Part shown: positions 45,267 to 57,165 of the stretch, one piece after another | How the letters are laid out: each line of letters begins with the position of its first letter | How positions within the stretch are numbered: the first letter of the stretch is position 1 | Assembly (NCBI GenBank): GCA_022885665.1 | Contig: JAGQDJ010000633.1 | Location: 1,488,001-1,552,000 of the forward strand | Reading direction: 5' to 3' | Length of the DNA stretch: 64,000 nucleotides | DNA from: Triops longicaudatus | Taxonomy: Eukaryota; Arthropoda; Branchiopoda; Notostraca; Triopsidae | Position numbers and translations under genes: made by a program | Notes under the pieces: generated by a model | What the model was told of the DNA's origin: nothing | The model's database searches: none | Seen by the model: only the letters and a program-made list of their open reading frames with translations

Positions 45267-45408
45267 GCGTCGGTTGCCATCCTTTGAGAGAATATACGAG
45301 GCTTTGTTTTGTTAGGAAACGAGACGATAAGGTCATTCCCAGTCTCACGGTACGCTTGCAATTATGTGGCTGTTACGTCATATAACGCTCGTCTGTCGCC
45401 TCATTTGG

Positions 45409-48400
45409 CTAGTCGAAGTTCTTGGGCATTCTTTCAGCCACATCCTTATTAGCGCCATTTTTTCCGACCGACAAAGCGGCACAAGTTGGGGAAGACGGTT
45501 CCGCTAGCGTCGGGTAGCTAGTACATGCTGGAGGGGACTTTTGCTCTCTGCTGTGGCCCATAGAAGTCGCACCTGAAGCCACGACGCCAACAAGATCTTC
45601 GTCGAAGAACCGCTGAAGGGCGCGAGCGTTGCGTTCCAGCTCGGAATCACTCAAATCCGGATGAGGATTATTCTTGTTTGGCAGTGTTTGCTCGCGAGAT
45701 CCTCCGGCCGCAAGGAGCTCGCGTTCTTTCGAATTTCGCCATTTCATGCGACGGTTTTGAAACCATATTTTAACCTGCGAATAATCAAGCACGAAATTAA
45801 TCATATGAATACAGTACTATGAATAAACGCTCGTTAAACAAATGACGAAAATTCAACAGACAGGTGCGATGTATGCGGGCCTTATAAAATATAAATGCTG
45901 CCATAAACACCCGTGAGAGGTAATTTAAATGTTGTCCCCAGAATCTTTCAATGCCCATATTTTCGTGAAACTTACAGGCGTAATTCCACCGGAAGTACAT
46001 TCATTGTGTTGGCAAACCAGAGATATATAGACATCTGCGAAATTATTATTCCGAAAAAAAAACAGTAATTGCTTCAGTCTAGGTTGTTACCCCTACTGTT
46101 CCTCGTATGCAAAAGTAAAGTTAATTAATGCCACGACTGTAAACCTTTAGATGTTGTCACAGACGCTTGCAAGAAGAAAGACGAAGAGGAGTAATTTTGC
46201 CTGATTTTAACAATTACTCTGGTTACACATTAAATAATGTGTAAGAACATATGTCCAAATTCTTCTTTTGCTTAAGCAACGGAAAGCTTACATTGAGGGT
46301 CGTTAGGTACAATGTCAATCTGTGCAAATAATTTGGATACAAACAGGACTTCTAGTTATTAGGTGAGTAAGCTTAATGCCTATGTTTTTAGCAGAATCAG
46401 ACCGATACACATTATTTCCGATCTGCAGAAGCAATAATGCTGTTAACCGTCATCGGTTAGTTTTCGAATATAACGAATTAAAGATATTCCTTGCCACTTC
46501 ACCGTCCTCGGAGCGAAAATGTTACGATGGGCCCCCTCTTATCCGTTAGGTGTGGGAATAAACCTTACACCGGACAGTCGAATAACCGAATAGCAGAAAA
46601 AAAATGCGATTATAGGCATAAAAAGTCCTAAAGCATAAGTACAAGTTAAGTGATAGAAGCAACGTATAAATACACATATTTTTTTTAGCAAAATAGATAG
46701 TTTCCTTTTTCTTTCAAGTGGATTCTTGCTTCATAATGAAACCTAGCCATTTCTCAATGGACACAACTGCAACTTTTGGTACAAAAGCATGTGCGGTTAA
46801 GCCGCTTGAACCGAGAACGGATAATAGGGAATCTACTGTGCTTGTAAAAATGAAAGTTTGTCAATAACACAAAATCCATATCCCCGATCCTGGTTCATTT
46901 ACTATCCCTGTCCTCTTCCACGTTTCGTGAGCGCGAGTTTCACGAAATAACGAATTTTTGCGCAGTTAATCTAAATTTCAGAATAGTGCTTCTTTTACAA
47001 ATTATTTTACTGATTTCGTTTCTAAATATTATGCACGGAAAAGCCTTATGTAAGGACAGCCAACGTGGTACGAACATGAACAACTTCTAAGCAATAAGCG
47101 TACAAAGTCACGTAGGCAGTGATGGCTAAGCGAGGGTTACGGAGATTACGTAAATGAGTAAATTGTCACAGAGAGACCTGTTTACGTTTGCAAAACGAGG
47201 TGAAAAAGCCATGGGCTATCATGATAGCACCCGGGACTGATAACTTCAGGAGCGACCGAATGATTAAAAAAAAAAAATTGTTGACGTTGCACATGGCACA
47301 GAAGGATGGATAAAATTCACAGACGCTTTCTGCCTATGACAGCCGAGCAATGAAGCCATGGGGCTTGGCACAAGGGGGTCATTAAGTCATCCGTCATTGT
47401 ACGCAGACCTCTCGAGTAAAAAGCGCCTCATGACAGCCACCGTTGACAATATTATGCAAAATGTCAAAAGCCACCATACGTCCATGCTCGTTTTCCAGGC
47501 TGTTCAGTTCTTACAATCTGAAAAAAAGTTCGATTGAAAAACTTGGAAACAAATAGGGTTCTTATTAGCCCTAATCTGTCAATGTTACGCTAAATCGTAG
47601 AGGGGGTAGGTGACAATAATGCTGGCAACGTAACCGGTGCAGTTTGTCGTAAAACGATGGTAATCAAGAGGAAACCCACGCTGTTGAAGCTTTGAAACGC
47701 TTCGTAAGAGCTCAATAAAAACTTTGTGGGAAAAAAAAGTTTACTGACAGAAAAGAAGACGTGAAACCAAACTGTAATGAACCATCACAGGAGTTTTGAA
47801 GAAGCCTAGCAGTTGCAAGTGATCTTTAAATTCAGGCTTTGCGAAGGATACGGCCAAGTTGCGAGGCACTTCAGTACATTATGAATTTCTGATTGCTATT
47901 AAAATTTGGCCATTTGCTGACACTCCTCGTGAACTCACTTGCTAAATGACGAGTGAAAGAAGTTAAGATATGGAATATAGGTATGAGAGAAGTCGGGAGT
48001 CAGTCGGAAGGGGGAAAGAATTGTTTGCCAAAAACGGGAAACTTAAGTGCCGTATTCATTAGAGCGTCGACAGCCCCCAGCCTCAGATGGCGATGACAGG
48101 CCCGCGACGATTAGCATGAAATTGCCTTCTTCAACGCTTGGCTGAACCGAAAACCTTGGCCAAATCACTTCCCTTCCCCTCTTTCTCACAAAACTCTATT
48201 ATACATAAGCTACATAATACACAGATCCCCTTCAATTTCAAAACTTCCTCGAACTCCCGCCCACCTCAGATACTCATGTCTGTATCTACATCTGGATATC
48301 GGAGTAAACAACTTCATGATTATTTCCGTTTAGCGCTAAAAAAAAGAAAAAAGACAACACATTGCCGTGGCTTGTGCCACAGAGTGAATAGCGGAGAAGA

Positions 48401-51400
48401 AAGCTAATATTTCTCCAAAACTGGCTCTTCTTCAGCCTCCTTCCCCTCACATCCTAACCCCCAATCCCCCCTACCTCTCTTGTGCACGGGCTTGTATTGA
48501 CAAACGCGACTCATAAAGAGGAAGATAAACAATCATCTCCCCGTGCTCCCGTTTCTGTTGACCTAAGTAATCGCAAAACTATCATGCATTCTCGACTCAT
48601 TTTTTCGGTTTTGTTTCATCCTTTTCCCAGCTGCTTTTTCCTCTCGCATCTTAAATTGTTTTCCGGTTTTATTCCCGCCCCTATAATGCAAATGGTCCTT
48701 TTCCTTTGTCACTCCCTGATATAGAGCCACAGAAATTTAATTGCAGTCAATTCCCATAAACAGCCGACATCCACATGTTTTTGATAGTGACTTATGCTAT
48801 CATGTTTACTTGAGAAGTACAATTGGTCAGTTTCGATGCCGCACTCTTTTTTTTTCTTTCTTGGGTGAAACATTTTTAGTTCAAGGCAGAGAAAAACGCG
48901 CCAAGATGGCTGGAACAGGGAAGGAAGAGGAGGAGGTTATAAAACGCAGAGATCGCTGACCATATTCGCCTCCAGTCCTCATCTCTCTGTGATAGACTTT
49001 CTTACAAGGATTGTGAAGGTTTCATGAGTGCTGTAAGCTGTTTTCATATCACAACCCCCCAGAAAAAGCGAGAAATGTACCGAGACTGGTCTCGTGTGGG
49101 GTTATACGGACAAGAATTCTCGCCAGCGTCCTTTTTGTGCTCTTCATTTCCAGGGGTGGCAGCTGTGGCAGGCACAGGCCTTCTATGGCAATTCATTTGA
49201 ACACAAATAATGACGCCTTGGTGGGAGCCTGACTGTCGCAGTCACCGCGGCAAGTGCACCATTGAGGCCAAATATATGGACAAACGATGGCTTTCCGCCC
49301 TGTTAAGTCTCGCCTGTGCTTGCATCCTATTACTTGGTCATTTCATAGCAATATTCGACGAACGACAGGACACACGCCGAGGGAAAAAACAGCAAGGAAA
49401 CCAAACAAACATACAGTATTGAAATAAGCCCAGAGTTCGCACGCAAAACGAAATCTGGCTTGGCAGTCGTAGCATCGAAAGCGCACTGCACAAAGACAGG
49501 CGAATTACATATGGTAAAAATACTCCATATCCTTATAGGTCTAGAGTGTTTCGACCTGTACAACTTGATGGTAAATAAAAAGAAGGCGTCACAATCGAAA
49601 GGTGGACCAAAGTAGTTGCCTATCTGCGATAATAGGTCCGTTAGTTTTTTCAGGCACTACGGTAAAACGAAAAGGCTATTAACGAGGCCGCACATGTGGA
49701 CCGCATAGAGTCGAGTTCCGTGTCACGAAGACTTAAATTTGGGCAAATTGTCTGTGGGTGTAGGGGGCTATCGTTTCCATATGACGAAGAGTCGGAATGC
49801 CAGCCAATAGTATTATGGAGCTTGATAACGATGCAATAAAAGCCCAATTAACGTGCTGAAACTGGCATTCTTATTTGGAGAATGAAAAGGACACTTGGCA
49901 GTAATATTTACGCATCCGTTTTTTTTTTCTCCAAGTGCAAAGGTACAGCAAGTAAATACGTTTAAGCCGCTTGTTGGAAGTATAATAGAGGAGAATGTTT
50001 GGGCTGCGACATACTAGCCTACGGCGCAGGGCGTAAATACAACGTAAATGTTAGAACGTGACTCTAATGAAAGAAAAGAGAAGACCGGTAACACCTGTCT
50101 GGCCTAGCTTGCTCTACCTTACTTTTATGCTACAATTAAGTTTGCCATATAAAATCTCGCTTGGATGCACTTTTGCATACGTAGAGACAAACAACGGAAA
50201 ATACAGACGTGCATTCAGCTCCCTTCGTTTCATGGGAAGTTAAATAAAAACATTACGGGAAAATGGCACCGTAGAGTGACCATAGAGCACCAGACTCTCG
50301 ATAGTACCCAATTACCTACAAGACAAGGAACAGAACATTTTTCAGGGCAAGCGCTGGTTGCATTATAAATAACGACAAGCCGTAGAAGAACGTCACTGTT
50401 AATCTCTCAGCATTCTTTTTCTTGAAATATTTTCGATACAAGAAATAGCGTATTTTTCAAGTTTTCATTTTAAACTTTTTAAAAACATCCACAACGGCTT
50501 TACTGTATACTGCTAAAAAATTAAATAAAGCTACTAAAGTGAATTGCCAGCAAAACAAGTTTGGTTTTGCCAGCTATTATAATCCCTAAGCCTGAGGAGT
50601 CACAACACTATCGAGAAGCTACTGATTGACCATAGGTGCGGTTCAAGATGTAAACGTACTAGCTGTGCAGATTTATTCTTAAAATATTGGTCAATTTAGT
50701 AGAAGGGGTCCATTTTGATTATACGAAGAAATGCAGGCGACAGAAATTAAATTTGGAGGTCGTGTACCCCATTTCCGTTTAAAAACAAGCCTGAACGCAG
50801 GAAATATGTTGCAATGGAATTAGTCGTTTCTGAAGTTCTTTATCATATTGATCACAAATACTAATATTGAAGTGTTAACGAGAAACTTCAAATTATCGTC
50901 ACGAAGCTAAGTATATTTTCACGACTGTATATAAATTAGCAGTGGAAAAGATTTACGGCTTCACTGCCTATCAAGTAGCCTACAATTGACTATTTAACTG
51001 TGAATAGCAGATTCAAACGAATTTTGAGTTTAATGTGAAGTAACACTCGAACAAAGCCTTCCTTCAGCTGAAACTAGCATAATCCACCTCAATCTTTTGA
51101 CAAGTCTATCTTGCGTAATTTGTTTCCAGCTTTCCATTTGACAGTGCGCAGTGATCAAAGCCAACGTAATGATTTGCATTTAACATTACTTAGTTACAAT
51201 TGACCTGTATAGACAACGGGTGCTGTTTAAAGGCACATTTTTTTACCAATCTTTGCAATTTGCAAGCAATAAGAGTGTGTTATGATTAGGTATGTTTTAC
51301 CTGTGAATCGCGTAGTCCAAGTTTTTCAGCCAGCTTCTTTCGCTCAGGTTTCGAGATGTATTTTTGTAATTGAAACCGTCGCTCTAAGCCTCTCCGCTGC

Positions 51401-53631
51401 AATTCTGAGAAAACTGCGCGTCTCATCATCCCTCTACGGGCCCTTTGCCGTGGTAAGGAAGAAGTTGTCGTTGATGTGACAGAAGCCGTCATCAAACTGG
51501 AACCGGTCGTCACCAATGCTAAGTGCTCTTGATGCATTTGCGGTGATGCGAACCAGGACATCGAATGTCTCGGAATTGGCATTCCATTGGACGTCATGAA
51601 GTTCGCCGAACTTGAATTGGGAACTAAACCCAGTAAGCCGTGAGTACGAGAATGAAAACGTTATGAATTTTACATGTTCACTCAAGGAATCAGCACAAAG
51701 GAAATGTGGAGAAGCGGATTAATTTTCTCAAGTGCTTGTAACGAGCTCCTTTGAAATGTAGTATACAGGAGTATAAACTGTCCTAGAGTAACAGGAGTAT
51801 GGTTTGTCCTCATTTGTACATATTTGATTGACGTTCGGGTATGCTTACAATGGTAAAAAGCTTCAGAATATATTATAGTGTTGACTCAAATTCGTATTCG
51901 AGGTTAAATTGTTGAGAAACCTTTTAGCCTAGAATCCCAAGTTCCCAATCCCCCATCTCCGACTAGCGTATTTTTCCTGCAAGGTAAGCGCAGTAGCGTA
52001 TATTGCCAACTATAGCTTGATGCAATAAACGATTTAATTATAGTAAAGTTATAATAGAATCTTTCTTGTACTGCTCTTCTTTTGGAAATAAAGAATCTGC
52101 AATCGTATGGCCCAGACAATGTTTCCAAGCAATTAAGTTCTCAAAAGAACCAGTTACGTGTACAACATTGACCAATCAAGACCTGTCCAACATCCTTTCT
52201 CTTCGGAACTCATTGTAATAAACGAACAAAATACGGTTTGCAATTATTGACGAAGTCTAGTACACAAGGTAAACCTTTTACGATATCCAAACTCCACCTA
52301 TGAAAATTGACTAAATGGCACAGCTCATCAGACAAATTGCAGTATGTAAAGAAATTATTGTAGAACAATAACGAAACAAATGAGCTAAACCTACAGATGT
52401 AACTTGGTTATTGCTGCAACTATACACGGATTTAGAGAATTTCTGCAAATAGCATTTTAGGTGGAAAATTAGTTTTGCGGAATTACTTATTCAGAGATGT
52501 CGAGAAATTTACACGACAAGTGTTACGCATACGAGCACGTACGGATCCGTTACGAACTACTGTAGTGCATTAGCTCGCGGTTTGTACCAGGTTCACGCTC
52601 TTCTACGTATTACATGAATGGAACCTCCCCTCCCTTCTGTGTGAGTTTTTGATCTAGTTCGAGACGAAACTGAGACACTTTACTTTTTGCTTATAAAAAT
52701 TGCAATGAACTGTCAGCCAGCTGTAATCTCCTTAGAGTTTCAAAGATTACTACGAACTCATTACGTTTAACTGTACGTTATCATGTAAAAGATTACCCGT
52801 GGCCTACAGAAACAATATAATACTAGAACCGTTCATGTTTCCAACGCTTTTCGTGCATGCTTTTCTGATTCAAATTCTACCGTCCTTCAAATAAGCTGTA
52901 AGGAAAACAAAAGTGATATTTACCACAATAAGTTAGCTGCGGGGGTCCTATAATAGGCCGGAGGTAAGCATTTAAGTAAGGGACAGGCCTCACAAGATTT
53001 GAAGTAGGTTCCTTTCCACAAAGGTTGCATTTGGAATACTGCTCCAAACCTTTATAAACAATTAAAAATGAAATAGTCTCACTATTAGAAGGAAACACTC
53101 ACCTGGATAGGAGCACAGGCATGTGAAATTGGACTGATTTCCTCTGGAGAGGCTGCCTAATCCTTGCGAAATCTCTTGACTATCGGCTGCAACATCGTTT
53201 AAGCTGACACCCGATTTAAGGTTGACTTTGTCAAGCCTTTCTGTTGCTGAAGGTCCGAAATCGGGGGTTGACCTTTCCGGTTCGTCCAAATCGAGACCCA
53301 GAATCGCACTCACACTGAATTTTAAAACCGGCTTCCGTTTGATATTAAATTCACTTCTGTTCTCAGGTTGGGGACTAGGGCTCGAAGAGTAAGAAGGACT
53401 TTGAAGTAATCTCCCCGGGGCCGACCACGGTGATGCTTTGACACGTTTCTTGGACATATCCTCCACAGTTCCAGAACACGGCGACGTGACCAAACTTAAG
53501 GTCATGTTGCCAGAATCAGGTAGACTAAACTGTTGCTCAATAGGTGAAGAAGTTAAGAGCGGGATCGAGTGTGGACGAGGTAAACTATCTAATTCACCAG
53601 GATGTGTGAAAGACTCTTGAGGTTCTGACAT
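45409..53631 (-). CDS. Dbx: Dbx homeobox transcription factor
   Basis: Nuclear homeodomain repressor, in animals a specifier of interneuron identity. Three coding exons close in frame to 405 aa: 53631-53103, 51623-51301, 45774-45409. Exon 1 has an Eh1-like repressor motif (KPVLKFSVSAILG). Exon 2 begins the homeodomain (RRAVFSELQRRGLERRFQLQ, KYISKPERKKLAEKLGL) and stops after DSQ; exon 3 resumes VKIWFQNRRMKWRNSKER, so the intron falls between homeodomain positions 44 and 45. The region after it (ELLAAGGSREQTLPNKNN, PDLSD) is the Dbx-specific conserved extension, which makes the family call firm. The C-terminus is Ser/Pro-rich, stop at 45409. I start at MSEPQESF (53631); the frame is open somewhat further upstream to a weak acceptor, so a 5' exon is possible. 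Introns are 1.5 kb and 5.5 kb, long for this window. Confidence 0.94.
45775..51300. other. 5.5-kb Dbx intron 2
   Basis: No nested gene supported. AT-rich, with pyrimidine-rich stretches at 48150-48960 on the plus strand. ORFs of 60-89 codons have no domain. Confidence 0.55.
51624..53102. other. Dbx intron 1
   Basis: 1.5 kb, AT-rich, no exon recognised between donor CCAG|GTGAGT and acceptor ttactgggtttag. Confidence 0.55.
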
Positions 53632-56600
53632 GAAGTGATTGAAAGACTGGGAAGCTACCAAGTTGGACAATGAATTTTTGACTGTTTTTGCAGAATTTTA
53701 CGAAAACATCCAACTAATTACGGTAGTTATCGAGCACATCCGTACACGGGACAGTCAGTGATGGTCGGTAAGTAATTCACACAGTGCTGTAACCCGTATC
53801 TGATTTGGGGTTTACGTTCGGGAGATTGTTTTAGGGGATCAAGCAGTAAGGAGCGAGCAGAAAGGACTAGTGTTGAGTATCTAATGAGATTATCGGCGTC
53901 TGGCTCTACAAATTTGATGGGGCGGTTGGATAAGTTGCTGGATCTCGATGGTTGACAACGGCGGCCGACAGCAGCACCACGCTTTGCATGGTATGCGGCA
54001 ATGGGGTGGTTTAGGAAACACCGCCTCCATGAAAATATGTGCTCCAATCCGTGCTTGGAAGCATCAACAGCGTCGAAAGGCGTCTTGGGCACAGATTGCA
54101 TCGTTTTGTGTACGTGCGAAGGGGTGAGCACAAGCCGGGTAAAAATGACATTTCTGCGCCGACGCCATCAGTAGAGAAACAACGACAGGCGCTACATCAA
54201 CCCCAGAAGCCGGGGTAGACTTTCCATCATCTTCATTTCTCCCATTAAATCAGAACCATATGGAAAGCTAATTTGGAATGCCCCAATGATTGTCAGAAAA
54301 AGGCGCGCGATAATGAACCGTCTCAGCCAAGCGTCAATGACTTCAAGCAAGCAGAATCCGAATCGGCTGAAATAACTTCTACCCTTTCCAAAAGCGACCG
54401 GGAACCCCATATTTAATATGTTTATTGTTGGGTTTACATTTCTGTGACGGCTGTTGCGTTAGTTCCATCCGTTGCACTGCGCCCGGGCCATCTTGCCCGA
54501 ATTAGTCCAAGAAAATTAGAACGCGTTTTTGTTTGTCCCAAAAAATGTATATTTGTCAAGTTCATAGCTAGTATAAACCATGGCTGCTATGTAATATTGG
54601 TCAAGAGGACAGCTACAAACCTTACAAGGCTACGATATAAATGTAACAATCACGGAAAAAGGCACAAAGTTACTAAAAATTTGAACTGTTGGATGGTAAG
54701 GTAAATTTGGTTCAGCAGTTTTGGAATGAGATTATCAGAAAAAATATGAACACCCGCGTATTGGCACTGTACAGAGGAAACCATAATTTTCCAAATAATG
54801 AGAGCGCGATAATACGAAGAAAAAAGGGATTTTTCAAAAATGACACTTTCAATCCGATGCCCGCTACTCGATGGTGTCTCTAGAAAGATAGATACAATTA
54901 ATACCATGCCAACAAACCGTAAAACAGGAACGATCAACTGACAAAAGCTAATGGGCCCGAGATTAATAAGTTTGCTGGGTTCCTTATTTGCTAACCTTAG
55001 GCATCTGTGCAAGTAAAAGCTAAGTAGTGCAGATGGGGTTGCAATGCGTTGTATACGTTACATACATGCCAGATAGCTCTCTGTCCCCCCCTTTGTATGC
55101 TAAGTCAACTCAATGGGGCCCTTTGGCTTTTGTAAACCTACACGACAAACAATTAGTCCTGTAGGTTTACACGTATTAACGTTTCGTTCATTCGGTTACA
55201 CGGCGGATTCACGGGAAAGCACCCCTGCCAACTGATAGGATTAGGATGATGTCGCTAACCACCCTACAACAAAACAGACCGATAAAGAACGCATAGGTGA
55301 GCGGCATAACGGACAGCACTATGCATAGCGAGGTCACCCTTCTTAATTATAAACGCGGGACTAGGAACAGAATACTAGAAGCGTCTCCAGCAGCCTTTTA
55401 ACCACGGTTATGTAAAAAGAATCCTTTGACTAGCGTTTAAATCGGTTCTCATTATTCGTCCCTGACTTGGTTTTGACAGTCGAGTCAATAAGATGCCCCT
55501 ATAAGCTGCCTTGTGAAAGTCTACTGCAACCTGACTGGAACGAAATGGTATTACTGTTGTATATAACCTCTGCCTTTAAACATTTGCTCCCTCCCAAGGA
55601 TGCCAGCTACTGCTTGTCACAAAAGCCTTTCCTCCCCAACCTCAGCCTGTCTATGGCCTGAATACGCTTTATCACAGACACCCATTGAAGGCTTTAACGC
55701 TATATAATAACATTGGTCAAAAAGCTTCTGTTGCTGCTGTATAAAGCAGCTTCTTTTTATCTTTCTTTTTTTAGGGGCATGCTCTTTTCTAACGACCCGA
55801 ACTTTTTTCATTATTGATTTACATAAATAAAACCTAGGACACTTAGCTCCCTACCACCAATACAGCAGCTTCTTTGCGATCGCAGTACTTACTTAAGCCG
55901 TTCTTAATCCGTAGTCATACAGGGGACATCCCCACGAACGCATTTTAGTGGTTTACATTGAGAAAAAAAAAGAATGATATTATTTAATGTGGGAATTCTA
56001 GTGTTTGCTTTTTGGTTTTCGGAAGCCCCTTCTTCACAATTTCCCCCTAAGATACAGTAGTATTCCTCTAAATCCCCTTAACCTCATCGTAGTTTTTATT
56101 TAGTCCGCCAAAAGGTATGCTTCATGTACTACGAAGGACTGCTCTATAGCCGCTATTTGTCGACACATGTTTTAAAGTCACTTTTTCTCTGGGCAACGCA
56201 TGTTATCGCTCTTGTCATGCAGTATTCGCTACCTTCCAGCTCAGGGAAAAAAAACTTCAAGAACATGGAAAGAGTAGGCGTGCCCGTGTATAATTTATTA
56301 TTGGCGCCCTCCCTCTTTTTCCACATTTTGGGAAAAACAAGAAAAAAAATGAACCTTTATTCTGAGAAGGGAGAAAAGGCCCATCGCTATTGATACGGTC
56401 TTTTCTATTATGCTTGTGTTATACAATGATATTTATGCCCCCGAGTTTTGGGGCGATTTTGGGTAAAATTCGACTTTGGTGGCGAGGGTAAGGGGTGGGT
56501 CAATGGATCTACTTGTTCATAAAAGTCATGTGGTGTTTCATGCAAAGCTAATAATAATACGCCAGTTTTGTCACCCCTTTGTCACCCTCCATGTAACCCG

Positions 56601-57165
56601 TTTTTTTCCTTTCGGCCCATCGTGCCTTAAAGAGTAACTAAAAACGGCAACATTTGCCCCAAAAAACTTCGGGTTTGACACGGAGCAGAAAATGGACATA
56701 AAAAATTCCAAAGAATGGGGGAAAACTCTTCGGAAACAACGGAAAAGTCAGCCTGGCATAAAGGGTAGAATACGGCACGCGAAGGCTGCACTTCTATTGT
56801 TCCTTGCACTGACCCGCGTCACCGAGCTCATGAAGGCCCTGTTATTATGGACACCCGTTTGCACAACTAGGAGGAAACACGACAAAAGCATAAAAAACTC
56901 GAGCATGAGGCCTCACAACTTTTTGGCTTAACTATCACTGTCGTTTATACATGGTCCTCAGTGCAAATGTAAATCAATTTGGCCCGTGTAAAACACCAAT
57001 AATCTATTCTTCGGAAAGAAAAAGGCCTTAGACTCGGCAAACCATAGTAAAGAACCTAGCTTTTGCATACTCAGAAACGGCCTGCCCCCCACAATGGGCA
57101 AGAAAAATGGAATTAATTGGCAGTTTTACCTGGGAGGGCTTTCGGTGACGAATATAAACGATGAT
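53632..57165. other. Dbx upstream region and CSRP 3' flank
   Basis: Presumed Dbx promoter/leader (53632-54450) and intergenic DNA. A 134-codon minus-strand ORF at 53727-54131 could be leader sequence; it has no domain. A perfect 12-bp inverted repeat lies at 55131-55171. The plus strand is pyrimidine-rich around 55460-56400. No supported gene. Confidence 0.5.
55131..55171. repeat. Perfect 12-bp inverted repeat, 17-nt loop
   Basis: TGTAAACCTACA at 55131-55142 and TGTAGGTTTACA at 55160-55171 are exact reverse complements. Not in a coding region; no target-site duplication or transposon ends recognised around it. Confidence 0.75.

Larger units (their letters stand above)
39469..45408. other. 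6-kb space between BTB-psq copy 2 and Dbx
   Basis: No supported gene. It contains the upstream region of BTB-psq copy 2 on the left and the Dbx 3' UTR on the right. A G15 run lies at 40815-40829, a 53-nt pyrimidine tract at 41593-41645, and a GC-rich segment at about 42480-43260 that could be a promoter or leader exon for BTB-psq copy 2. Several plus-strand ORFs (up to 155 codons near 40784-41591) sit in pyrimidine-rich sequence and look like composition effects. Confidence 0.5.

Noticed and set aside
53727..54131. 134-codon minus-strand ORF just upstream of Dbx
   Set aside because: No domain and no convincing splice into Dbx exon 1. It may be leader sequence; kept only as a remark in the gap entry.
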